Source: Clostridiales bacterium
GTDB lineage: Bacteria; Bacillota; Clostridia; Peptostreptococcales; Anaerovoracaceae
DNA: 64,000 bases
NCBI GenBank assembly: GCA_009911365.1
Contig: QXXF01000005.1
Coordinates: forward strand, 62,001 to 126,000
Direction of reading: 5' to 3'
The translations under genes were made by a program, and so were the position numbers. Positions 9,971 to 17,576 of the stretch are shown here, piece by piece. Within the stretch, counting starts at the first letter, position 1. Every line of letters starts with the position of its first letter. Below the pieces are notes generated by a model, which was not told the DNA's origin, made no database searches, and saw only the letters and a list, made by a program, of their open reading frames with translations.

Positions 9971-10008
9971 AAAGCCCTGCGGATCCTTTGACTAGGCAGG
10001 GCTTTTTT
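9971..10008 (+). terminator. Intrinsic terminator
   Basis: Stem AAAGCCCTGC pairs with GCAGGGCTTT around a 15-base loop, followed by a run of T. It ends the amidohydrolase-MFS unit. Confidence 0.85.
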
Positions 10009-10065
10009 ATGGTGAATTCCAGGTGGCTTTCCCGCAAGAAATCGCGTTTTCCCTCTCGCGGGCGG

Positions 10066-10094
10066 TTGACCAGCGGGCAGAGAGCCGATATAAT
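10066..10094 (+). promoter_or_regulatory. Sigma-A promoter of the Mrp gene
   Basis: TTGACC (10066-10071), a 17-base spacer, and a perfect TATAAT (10089-10094). Transcription should start near 10101, about 28 bases before the ATG. Confidence 0.85.
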
Positions 10095-10128
10095 AGACAT
10101 GTTATATCAAAGAAAAGAGGAATCAAAT

Positions 10129-10986
10129 ATGGATGAAAACACAAGACAGTGCGGCGATACCGGCTGTACGGAAGAATCTTGCAGCGGGTGTGAACACGCA
10201 TGCGGCTCTCATCAGCCGGAAAGCCTGCTGGAACCTACAAACGAGTACAACAACATTAAAAAAATAATCGGCGTTGTCAGCGGCAAAGGCGGCGTGGGAA
10301 AATCCCTGGTGACTTCTCTGCTGGCAGTGACCATGCAGAGACGGGGGCACAAGGTAGCTATTTTAGACGCGGACATCACAGGCCCGTCTATCCCAAAAGC
10401 CTTCAACCTGACGGAAAAAGCCACAGCCAACGAACTGGGCATCTTTCCAGTAAAAACCAAAACCGGGATCAACACCATGTCCGTCAATTCCATTTTAGAA
10501 AACGACACGGATCCGGTGGTCTGGAGAGGACCTGTTATTGCGGGCACAGTAAAACAGTTCTGGACTGACGTGCTATGGGGAGACGTGGACTATATGTTCA
10601 TCGACATGCCGCCGGGAACAGGCGATGTGCCGCTCACAGTTTTCCAATCCATCCCAGTGGATGGCATCGTCATTGTCACTTCACCGCAGGAACTGGTGTC
10701 CATGATTGTTTCTAAAGCTGTGAAAATGGCGGAAATGATGAATATCCCTATCATAGGACTGGTGGAAAACCTGTCATACTTTACTTGCCCGGACAATGGA
10801 AAGGACTATCAAGTGTTTGGCGACAGCCACATCGAAGAGGTGGCCGCACAGCATGGTCTGGAAGTGCTGGGCCGCCTGCCAATCGATCCAAAGCTGGCCG
10901 CGGCCTGCGACAAGGGCATGATTGAGCTGTTTGAAGGTGACTGGCTGGACATCCTGGCGGACAAGTTGGAGACAGAGCAGGCATAG
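10129..10986 (+). CDS. Mrp/NBP35-family P-loop ATPase, iron-sulfur carrier
   Basis: 285 residues from the ATG at 10129, set by an AAGAGG box 8 bases upstream and by the promoter, which lies downstream of the longer open frame's start. A cysteine-rich N-terminus (CGDTGCTEESCSGCEHAC, residues 8-25) precedes the deviant Walker A loop GVVSGKGGVGKS (48-59), then DADITGPSIP and the switch-like DMPPGTGDVPL. The later CPDNGKDY segment carries one cysteine of the family's CxxC region. Proteins of this group hold and transfer Fe-S clusters in the cytosol. The cysteine-rich N-terminal extension resembles eukaryotic NBP35 and many Clostridial Mrp proteins. Confidence 0.93.
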   Translation: MDENTRQCGDTGCTEESCSGCEHACGSHQPESLLEPTNEYNNIKKIIGVVSGKGGVGKSLVTSLLAVTMQRRGHKVAILDADITGPSIPKAFNLTEKATANELGIFPVKTKTGINTMSVNSILENDTDPVVWRGPVIAGTVKQFWTDVLWGDVDYMFIDMPPGTGDVPLTVFQSIPVDGIVIVTSPQELVSMIVSKAVKMAEMMNIPIIGLVENLSYFTCPDNGKDYQVFGDSHIEEVAAQHGLEVLGRLPIDPKLAAACDKGMIELFEGDWLDILADKLETEQA

Positions 10987-11010
10987 CGTCAGCCGGAAAG
11001 GAGACTCCTT

Positions 11011-11130
11011 ATGTTTGATCTGCAAGGAAACTACTGGGTACCATGGGCAATGGCAGGTATGCTGATCCTCCTCATGGTAGTGTTCAGAGCGCACATGTGG
11101 TACAAGAAAAAACGAGGCAACAAAAAATAG
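11011..11130 (+). CDS. Small single-helix membrane protein (39 residues)
   Basis: ATG at 11011 with AAAGGAGA 6 bases upstream; the stop TAG ends at 11130. The product starts MFDLQGNYWVPWAMAGML, has one hydrophobic helix (about residues 9-26) and ends in a basic tail (WYKKKRGNKK), consistent with an N-out, C-in membrane peptide. It lies 24 bases after the Mrp gene and before a strong terminator, so it is cotranscribed with it. I do not recognise a family. Good translation signals and the strong terminator support it being real; a role beside Mrp is inference. Confidence 0.6.
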   Translation: MFDLQGNYWVPWAMAGMLILLMVVFRAHMWYKKKRGNKK

Positions 11131-11140
11131 AAAACAACCA

Positions 11141-11186
11141 AAGGGCTTTGCCCGCGGAGCGTGATCCGTAGGGCAGGCCCTTTTCT
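11141..11186 (+). terminator. Intrinsic terminator after the Mrp operon
   Basis: Two-part stem: AAGGGC...GCCC pairs with GGGC..GGCCCTT, with an inner CGGA/TCCG hairpin, then TTTTCTAT. Confidence 0.8.
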
Positions 11187-11203
11187 ATCATAGGCTCAAA
11201 GGC

Positions 11204-11665
11204 TCAAAGCTTGGCGGCTATGTTCACCGCTTTTCTGGCAATGGAAACCACGATCCGAATAGCCGCGCTGATCACCAGGAGACCAAGGGCAATAGAACCA
11301 GCCAGCATCAAGGTGCGGCTTCCTGTGGCCGCGGCTTGGGAAAGATTGCCGTTCACCAGGGCCAGCATGGTGTTGTACATGCCAGAGCCAGGGACCAGGC
11401 ACAAAATGCCGGGTATGATAAAGATTGTGGCCGCGTCTTTCAACAGCCTAGAAGCGATATCGCTCATCAGTCCCACCGAGCAAGATGCGAGAAAGCAGGC
11501 GATGATGGTGGAAACATGGAAATAAAGACACAGCTGATATAAAAACCATCCCGCGCTGCCAATGAAAGCCGCTGCGGGGATGTGGCGGACAGGGACATGG
11601 AACATGACGCAGAATCCCAGCATCGCTATGAGGGAAAAGACAAACTGCAGGAAAAGCGTCATCAT
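11204..11665 (-). CDS. Threonine/serine exporter, small subunit (ThrE_2/DUF3815)
   Basis: 153 residues of almost continuous hydrophobic helices (four to five segments), with a FIIPGILCLVPGSGMYNTM motif typical of the ThrE_2 half. The start at 11665 is preferred: it overlaps the stop of the upstream large subunit as ATGA (11662-11665) and has GGAGGTG just upstream. In most Bacillota the ThrE exporter is split in two genes like this. Together with its partner it would export threonine and serine or related small molecules across the membrane. Confidence 0.85.
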   Translation of the reverse strand: MMTLFLQFVFSLIAMLGFCVMFHVPVRHIPAAAFIGSAGWFLYQLCLYFHVSTIIACFLASCSVGLMSDIASRLLKDAATIFIIPGILCLVPGSGMYNTMLALVNGNLSQAAATGSRTLMLAGSIALGLLVISAAIRIVVSIARKAVNIAAKL

Positions 11666-12447
11666 AAACTCGCACCTCCAATCGAATACCAAAGCCTGAG
11701 CACCATGCCTACGCCAGCTGCCAAGGAAATAGCCACCAGACCGGCTTCTGTGGCTCTTGCCAGGCCAGACAGCATATTGCCAGAAAGAAAATCCCGGATG
11801 GAATTGGTGATAGCCACTCCAGGCACGAAGATCATCAGCGCGCCGATGATAATAGCATTATAATTCGCCCCAGGGACCATGGAAGAAATAGATAGCGCGA
11901 GAAATGCCGCCAGCGCACAGCAGCAGAAACCTCGGATAAAAAAGTTGATGGAATAAAGGCCTAGGATCCGGGAAGCGGAATAACTAGCGGCACCGATGAT
12001 AAACGCGCACAAAAAATCCAACACTCCGCCGCCAAAGAGCAGGGAGAAAAAGGAGGACACCAGCGCGGCCCCCAGAACGCGCAAAGGAAATGGAGGCAGC
12101 TGGATATGACTGATTTCTTTTAACCGATGCATCCCTTCCTCCACGGACAGATCCGTTGTGGTGAACTCCCGGGAAAAGCGATTCAGCTCTGAGATCTTTG
12201 TCAGGTCCGTGCTGACGCCTTCGATCCGCTTCACATACGTATACATGTCGCTGTTTTCATCACCCGTGTCCAAGGACACGAAAATGCCAGTCTGCATGGC
12301 GAAGACATCTACATAATGAATGCCGCAGGCCTTACAGATCCTAGTGACCGTATCCTCTACCCGGTAGATTTCAGCACCGCTTTTCATCATCAATTCTCCG
12401 GCCCTGACCGCTAAGATCAAAATCTTTTTCTGTTTCGCTTCGATCAT
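11662..12447 (-). CDS. Threonine/serine exporter, large subunit (ThrE/DUF1212)
   Basis: 261 residues if started at MIEAKQKK (12447); an in-frame ATG at 12471 is also possible. The N-terminal ~115 residues are soluble (MMKSGAEIYRVEDTVTRIC and VFAMQTGIFVSL, conserved in this family). The rest forms about five membrane helices, with the repeat-like VPGVAITNSIRDFLSGN. It is coupled to the small subunit by a 4-base overlap. The family exports threonine in Corynebacterium; the substrate here is untested. The pair forms its own operon, divergent from the two-component system at 12667. Confidence 0.85.
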   Translation of the reverse strand: MIEAKQKKILILAVRAGELMMKSGAEIYRVEDTVTRICKACGIHYVDVFAMQTGIFVSLDTGDENSDMYTYVKRIEGVSTDLTKISELNRFSREFTTTDLSVEEGMHRLKEISHIQLPPFPLRVLGAALVSSFFSLLFGGGVLDFLCAFIIGAASYSASRILGLYSINFFIRGFCCCALAAFLALSISSMVPGANYNAIIIGALMIFVPGVAITNSIRDFLSGNMLSGLARATEAGLVAISLAAGVGMVLRLWYSIGGASL

Positions 12448-12536
12448 GAATTCATCCCCTGTTTTCCGCATTTCATAGCTATATGTGTTAGCTTACCCAA
12501 TTATACCAAAACCCACCGCAAAGAGCCATAGAAAAC

Positions 12537-12565
12537 TTGTGTCGAGTCAGTGAATTCGATATAAT
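12537..12565 (+). promoter_or_regulatory. Sigma-A promoter of the VanRS-like operon
   Basis: TTGTGT (12537-12542), a 17-base spacer and a perfect TATAAT (12560-12565), giving a leader of about 95 bases. Confidence 0.7.
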
Positions 12566-12666
12566 GAGAGAGGGTCTGGCCGCGAGGCTTCATTTTCACT
12601 TGACGTTTCCCAGGAGGAAAGGGCAAGCAGCGGCTGGATATGGTACAATAAAAGAAGGAGAAACCT

Positions 12667-13365
12667 ATGGAAAAGAACAAGAACATATTAGTAGTTGACG
12701 ATGAAAAAGAAATCGCTGATCTGCTGGAGCTATACCTGAAAAACGATGGATACCAGGTCTTGAAGTTTTATAAAGGAGCGCCTGTCTTAAAGTGCATTGA
12801 GACAGAAAAAATCGACTTGGCCCTGCTAGATATCATGCTGCCGGACGTGGACGGCTTGGAAATCTGCCGCAGGATACGGGAGGAACATAATTTCCCCATT
12901 ATCATGCTGACCGCAAAAGGCGAAGAGCTGGACAAGGTCACAGGTCTCACTATGGGAGCGGATGACTACATCACAAAGCCCTTTACGCCATTAGAGGTGG
13001 TGGCTCGAGTAAAAGCCCAGCTGCGGCGATTTACCCAGTATAACACAGGTGGTCAGGAGTTGGACCTTCTGACCATCAGAGGGCTGGTGCTGAACAAAGA
13101 CACCCACGAATGCACCCTCAATGGCGAGGACGTGAATTTGACACCTACTGAATTCGCGATCCTTTGGACGCTGGCGGAAAACCAGGGGAGGGTCATCACT
13201 TCCGAAGAACTCTTTGGCAGTGTGTGGCAGGAGAAATATTTTGAGAACAGCAACAATACGGTCATGGTCCATGTGCGGCACATCCGGCAAAAATTAAAGG
13301 ATTCCGCAGAGCGGCCAAAGTATATCAAGACCATCTGGGGAGTGGGTTATAAAATTGAAAAGTAA
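12667..13365 (+). CDS. OmpR-family response regulator (VanR-like)
   Basis: 232 residues: receiver domain (VVDDEKE near residue 11, phospho-acceptor in LALLDIMLPD, KPF near 104) followed by a winged-helix DNA-binding domain ending YIKTIWGVGYKIEK. GGAG lies 7 bases before the ATG. It overlaps the kinase gene by 11 bases. It groups by eye with VanR-like regulators, but no vanH, vanA or vanX gene is present, so it should be read as one of the many Clostridial relatives that respond to envelope conditions rather than as a resistance determinant. Confidence 0.9.
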   Translation: MEKNKNILVVDDEKEIADLLELYLKNDGYQVLKFYKGAPVLKCIETEKIDLALLDIMLPDVDGLEICRRIREEHNFPIIMLTAKGEELDKVTGLTMGADDYITKPFTPLEVVARVKAQLRRFTQYNTGGQELDLLTIRGLVLNKDTHECTLNGEDVNLTPTEFAILWTLAENQGRVITSEELFGSVWQEKYFENSNNTVMVHVRHIRQKLKDSAERPKYIKTIWGVGYKIEK

Positions 13366-14398
13366 AAAACAAATCATCATTCGGATCGTGTTCATCGGAG
13401 CAACCATCGCGGTGGCGGGGCTTTCCTTGGCTCAGTTCATTGACTCCTTTGGAAACGGTGTGTTCAAGGATTGGTTTTACAATCGCTTTATCATGCGGAT
13501 CTCCCTTGAGGAAGGCGGCGAGATCTATCCGGTATTTTACAATTGGGCGGATTTTAAAAATTTCATCATCATAGTCATGATTGTATTGCTGGTCATTGTC
13601 AGCACTATCATCATTCTGATCATGAATTATACCAATAGCAGGAAATCCCAGGAAATGAAAAACACCATCGAAGCCATGCGCCTGAAAGCCCAGCGGCACG
13701 AACAGCTGCTGCAAATGGAAGCCCAGAGAAAGAGCGACCTGATCACTTATCTGGCCCATGACATGCGTACGCCGCTGGCTTCTGTGATCGGCTATCTTAG
13801 CCTTTTAGATGAAGTGCCGGAAATGCCCGCGGAACAAAAAGCCCGTTACGTGGGGATCACCTTGGACAAGGCTTACCGCTTGGAACAGCTCATCGAAGAG
13901 TTCTTTGACGTGACCCGTTTCAACCTGCAGACCATTGTCCTCAACAAGCAAAAGATAGATCTAAAGCTGTTGCTCCAGCAAATGGCGGATGAATTTTATC
14001 CCCTGGTGGAGCCTGGAGGAAAGAGCATCAAGGTGGAAACGCCGGACACGCTGCTTTACAAAGGCGACGGGGACAAGCTGGCTAGGGTGTTCAACAATAT
14101 CATCAAAAATGCGGTGTCCTATAGTTACGACGATACAGCCATCATCATCAGAGCCACGGAAGAAAACGGCAGCATTGTCACAGAAGTCATCAGCCGAGGG
14201 GACACCATACCAGAACACCAGCAGAAACAGATTTTTGAGAAATTTTTCAGACTGGATTCTTCTCGTTCCACCCAAACAGGCGGCGCGGGGTTAGGGCTTG
14301 CCATTGCCAAAGAGATCGTGGACGCTCATGGAGGCATGCTTTCTGTAAAAAGCGATGAATCTGCGACCGTGTTTACTGTCAGTCTGCCTATGGATTGA
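13355..14398 (+). CDS. Sensor histidine kinase (VanS-like)
   Basis: 347 residues from a TTG at 13355 inside the end of the regulator gene. Two membrane helices (about residues 8-27 and 70-92) flank a short extracytoplasmic loop of ~40 residues. The H box AHDMRTPLASVIGYL, N box NNIIKNAVSYS and G boxes (FEKFFRLDSSRS, GAGLGLAIAKEIVDAHGG) are all intact. The small external loop and sequence resemble VanS. It would phosphorylate the partner regulator. The downstream hydrolase starts 55 bases later and has its own AT-rich leader. Confidence 0.9.
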   Translation: MKSKKQIIIRIVFIGATIAVAGLSLAQFIDSFGNGVFKDWFYNRFIMRISLEEGGEIYPVFYNWADFKNFIIIVMIVLLVIVSTIIILIMNYTNSRKSQEMKNTIEAMRLKAQRHEQLLQMEAQRKSDLITYLAHDMRTPLASVIGYLSLLDEVPEMPAEQKARYVGITLDKAYRLEQLIEEFFDVTRFNLQTIVLNKQKIDLKLLLQQMADEFYPLVEPGGKSIKVETPDTLLYKGDGDKLARVFNNIIKNAVSYSYDDTAIIIRATEENGSIVTEVISRGDTIPEHQQKQIFEKFFRLDSSRSTQTGGAGLGLAIAKEIVDAHGGMLSVKSDESATVFTVSLPMD

Positions 14399-14453
14399 TT
14401 TTCCTTCCATTTTCGCCCATTATCGTGTAAAATAGGGAAAAGGGGGAAACAAC

Positions 14454-15143
14454 ATGAAGATCGATGTGAACGGCATAGAGCTGTTTTATGAAAAAGAAGG
14501 AAGCGGTCCTCCTCTGATTCTGCTCCATGGAAACGGGGAGGACCATCATATTTTTGATGAGGCCGCGGCGGTCCTGGCAAAGACCTGGACCCTTTATCGG
14601 ATTGACAGCAGGGGACACGGGCAGAGCAGCCGCATGGAAGAACTGCATTATGAAGACCTGGCAGGAGACGTGATCAGCCTGGTTCAAGCACTGGGGCTGG
14701 AGCGTCCTCTGCTCTATGGATTCAGCGATGGCGGCATCATCGGACTTTTGATAGCCCTGCGTGCGCCCAGACTGCTGTCCGGCATGATCATCAGCGGAGC
14801 GAATTTGCAGCCTAGAGGAATGAAGGGGCTATTTTATTGGATGTTTCGGATTCTGAACCTGTTCCGCAGAAAGCCGGAGTGGGAAATGATGCTCACAGAG
14901 CCTTCCATACGAAAAGGCGACCTGAGGACCATTGAGATCCCAGTGTATGTGACCGCGGGCGAACGGGACATGATCCGGGAATCCCATACAACATTCATTG
15001 CGGAGCATATCCCCAAAAGCAAGCTGGACATCTTGGAAGGACAGAACCACGGCTCCTATGTGGTCCATACGGAAAAGCTGGCGCGGATCATAGAAGCCGG
15101 GGCCGCTTTTATCCAGAAAGCAGAGCAAAATGCTAATCTCTGA
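14454..15143 (+). CDS. Alpha/beta hydrolase
   Basis: 229 residues with the alpha/beta hydrolase layout: oxyanion-hole HGNGEDH near residue 24, DSRGHGQS near 50, nucleophile elbow GFSDGG near 87 (serine nucleophile), acid in YVTAGERDMI and a late histidine in GQNHGSY. The family covers esterases, lactonases and C-C hydrolases, so the substrate cannot be assigned. A GGGGGAAAC box precedes the ATG. The 3' end overlaps the convergent thioesterase gene by 11 bases. Confidence 0.85.
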   Translation: MKIDVNGIELFYEKEGSGPPLILLHGNGEDHHIFDEAAAVLAKTWTLYRIDSRGHGQSSRMEELHYEDLAGDVISLVQALGLERPLLYGFSDGGIIGLLIALRAPRLLSGMIISGANLQPRGMKGLFYWMFRILNLFRRKPEWEMMLTEPSIRKGDLRTIEIPVYVTAGERDMIRESHTTFIAEHIPKSKLDILEGQNHGSYVVHTEKLARIIEAGAAFIQKAEQNANL

Positions 15144-15849
15144 ACTCCACGTTAGCGAAGATCTCTCCGTCCGGGTTTTGCAGGGAAATCAGCCAAATGC
15201 CGGGAGCTGTTTCATAACGGATAGGAACAAAGCAGTCGCCGTATTTGGCGGCTGTTTTATATTCGATACGGCACGTCTTTGTTACAAAGTCGTCTGGCAA
15301 ATATTCCTGGGCCACGTCCAAGTAACGGGCATTGTTAACATGGTGGTTGTGATCGATATAAGCGTGAAAAACCGGGGTCTGCGGAAAGATCGTTTCCGCG
15401 GGCTTTTTTGGCAGCGGGATCTTTCTTGGTAGATAATCCATGTCTGGGAATTTCTCGTCCATGGGAACTGTTTCCATCACTGCGAAGGGCATGGCAGTGG
15501 AGCCGCCTTTATTTTTATCAATGAAAGCCCCTCCTGCGTAGCTGGCTACCAGCAGTTCTTCCTTATCATTGTAGATCAGGGTGTTCCGGTATCCATAAGA
15601 AGAGCGGAACTGGTAAATGGAAGTACGGATCCGCAGCCGGTCGCCGTAGTGAGCAGGCTTTATGAGATCGATCTGCCGAGAAATAAGAAACATGGTGATG
15701 TCATGCTTGTTAAAATATGCGGTCAGTTCTTTTTCGCTGTCCAGCTGAAAACAGCAGCAGTCCTGCATAAAGTCCACTGCGGCGGAAAGTCGCAAATTTC
15801 CGTGAGTATCCAAATGGCTGCTGCCAACAGTGCGTTTGATTTCAAACAT
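15133..15849 (-). CDS. Acyl-ACP thioesterase
   Basis: 238 residues from the ATG at 15849, set by AGGAGGTTT 5 bases upstream; a longer reading adds a segment without translation signals. Double hot-dog fold: the first half carries DFMQDCCCFQLDSE and the second the catalytic-region signature DHNHHVNNARYLD near residue 165, as in bacterial FatA/FatB-like acyl-ACP thioesterases (PF01643). It hydrolyses acyl-ACP in the cytosol to release fatty acids. It lies 43 bases downstream of the sigma-54 activator on the same strand and might be cotranscribed with it. Confidence 0.88.
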   Translation of the reverse strand: MFEIKRTVGSSHLDTHGNLRLSAAVDFMQDCCCFQLDSEKELTAYFNKHDITMFLISRQIDLIKPAHYGDRLRIRTSIYQFRSSYGYRNTLIYNDKEELLVASYAGGAFIDKNKGGSTAMPFAVMETVPMDEKFPDMDYLPRKIPLPKKPAETIFPQTPVFHAYIDHNHHVNNARYLDVAQEYLPDDFVTKTCRIEYKTAAKYGDCFVPIRYETAPGIWLISLQNPDGEIFANVEFRD

Positions 15850-15892
15850 AAATAAACCTCCTAGTGTTGTATGTGTATGATTGACGAAATTC

Positions 15893-17332
15893 CTAGAGCA
15901 AATGAAGAACGCGAAGCCTGCGGTACAGCGTGGATTCACTGATTTCAAGGGCCTTTGCGGCTTTGCGTTTGCCTGTCAGAGACCATCCGTGTTCATCCAA
16001 ACATGAAAGGATGATCTGTTTTTCCGCGAATGAAAGGCGACTTTTCAGGGAGCCAGTGCTGCCCGCGTTCTGTAGTTTTTCAAAGCCCCGGAGGCGGTCG
16101 GGAAGATCCAGCGGACCGATGGTGTTGGTCGTGGACATGTTGACCGCATATTCGACCACGTTTTCCACTTCGCGCACATTGCCAGGCCAATTGTACGCTA
16201 GAAGCAGGGCTTTCGCGTTCTGATCGAAACAACAGACGGGCTTGTTGAGCTTTTTTGCGAATTTTTCAATGAAATGATCAAGAAGGAGCGCGATGTCTTC
16301 CAGCCTGTCCCGAAGGGGCGGGATATGAAGCGGTATGACGTTCAAACGAAAGTACAGATCTTCCCTGAACTGTTTTTGTGAAATCATAGCTTCCAAGTTT
16401 TTATTAGTAGCAGCGATCACTCGGACATTGATATCCACAGGCTTTGTGGAGCCGATAGGGTCGATCTGTCTGTTTTGCAGCGCAGTAAGAAGTTTTGCCT
16501 GTAAATGCAGGGGCATATCGCCAATTTCATCCAGAAAAAGGGTGCCGCCATCTGCCAGGCGGAACTTCCCTAGCTTTCCAGTGCTCTCCGCTCCAGTAAA
16601 AGCCCCTTTTTCATAGCCGAACAGCTCGCTTTCCAACAGCATCTCAGGAATCGCGGCGCAGTTAATGTTGATAAAGGAGTTGTTTTTTCGGGGGCTTTCC
16701 TTGTGAATAGCCCGTGCGAACAGATCTTTGCCCGTACCGCTTTCCCCTGTGATCAGCACCGTGGAATCGCTTTGGGAGATTTGGATGCTCCTTTTTTTCA
16801 GATTGGACATTTCGGCGCTTTCACCGATGATGCTGGAGAAAGAGGTTTCTTCACCTGCTGGGAGAAGCGCGGAGATGGTATCTTTCAGCCGTAGATTGTT
16901 GACTTCGGCTATATATTTCCCAGCGATGAGTTCAGCCATGCTTCTGAGGAATTTAGAAAACTCTGCGATTTTTTTCATCAGTAATTGACGCTGGGGCTCG
17001 TTAAAAGCGATCAGTCCAATGAGTCCGATGGTGTTGTTTTCGATTTTGATGGGGCAGCAGACTTCGGCCATTTCATTTTCTTTCGCATCGTAGTTTGGAT
17101 CCTGATAGGGATGAAAATTGACATATTCGACTCCATTGCGGAGGCAAGTGGCATATACAAGGTCGCTGTTCAGCTGGCCGTTTTCCTCGTACTGGCCGAT
17201 TTTTTCGAAATATCTTCCCGTGCCGCCAATGATTTGCAGATTTTGATCTACGATTTCCGTTTCCAATTCGATGGCCGCAGTAATGGCCAGCGCCGCTTGC
17301 TGCACAGTTTCTTTGATCAATGATAGTGACAT
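15893..17332 (-). CDS. Sigma-54-dependent transcriptional activator
   Basis: 479 residues from the ATG at 17332, which has GGAGGAAGG upstream. Order: an N-terminal sensory region of ~145 residues, GAF-like by pattern (VCCPIKIENNTIGLIGLIAF); then the AAA+ core with Walker A GESGTGKD (196-203), the sigma-54 contact loop GAFTGA and Walker B LFLDEIGDM; then a Fis-type helix-turn-helix at the end (KRKAAKALEISESTLYRRL). It is divergent from the aminotransferase-SDR operon, with two enhancer-like inverted repeats and a -24/-12 promoter between them, so that operon is its likely target. The ligand is unknown but probably relates to the operon's substrate. Confidence 0.93.
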   Translation of the reverse strand: MSLSLIKETVQQAALAITAAIELETEIVDQNLQIIGGTGRYFEKIGQYEENGQLNSDLVYATCLRNGVEYVNFHPYQDPNYDAKENEMAEVCCPIKIENNTIGLIGLIAFNEPQRQLLMKKIAEFSKFLRSMAELIAGKYIAEVNNLRLKDTISALLPAGEETSFSSIIGESAEMSNLKKRSIQISQSDSTVLITGESGTGKDLFARAIHKESPRKNNSFININCAAIPEMLLESELFGYEKGAFTGAESTGKLGKFRLADGGTLFLDEIGDMPLHLQAKLLTALQNRQIDPIGSTKPVDINVRVIAATNKNLEAMISQKQFREDLYFRLNVIPLHIPPLRDRLEDIALLLDHFIEKFAKKLNKPVCCFDQNAKALLLAYNWPGNVREVENVVEYAVNMSTTNTIGPLDLPDRLRGFEKLQNAGSTGSLKSRLSFAEKQIILSCLDEHGWSLTGKRKAAKALEISESTLYRRLRVLHLL

Positions 17333-17375
17333 GGTGCCTTCCTCCTCTTGCAGATAGGATAGCAAAGGAACGGGA

Positions 17376-17418
17376 AATTGTCAAATTTGACTAGCAATAA
17401 TTGTCGATATTGACAATT
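17376..17418. promoter_or_regulatory. Tandem upstream activating sites for the sigma-54 activator
   Basis: A perfect inverted repeat AATTGTC-N6-GACAATT (17399-17418) and a second, imperfect copy AATTGTC-N6-GACTAGC (17376-17395). They start 23 bases apart, about two helical turns, 96 to 138 bases upstream of the -24 element. This is the position expected of enhancer sites for a Fis-type activator dimer. Confidence 0.75.
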
Positions 17419-17513
17419 ACCATGGGACATCAAGCTGCGACATAGATCGCCGCAACAGGCGCAGAGCTGGAAAATCAACGACTTTACCAATTTCATAAAA
17501 AAACATGAAGAGT

Positions 17514-17529
17514 TGGCACGGCAATTGCT
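17514..17529 (+). promoter_or_regulatory. Sigma-54 (-24/-12) promoter
   Basis: TGGCAC-N5-TTGCT matches the -24/-12 consensus, with the GG and GC pairs correctly spaced. Transcription would start near 17540, about 37 bases before the ATG of the aminotransferase. A Shine-Dalgarno AGGAGG lies between. Confidence 0.9.
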
Positions 17530-17576
17530 TTATATATTGTCGTAAGTAAAAACGTTGAGCATGCAGGAGGTACAAC

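Noticed and set aside
12667-14398. VanRS-type vancomycin resistance locus
   Set aside because: Only the regulator and kinase resemble VanR/VanS. No vanH, ligase, vanX or vanY gene is near, so a resistance call is not supported.
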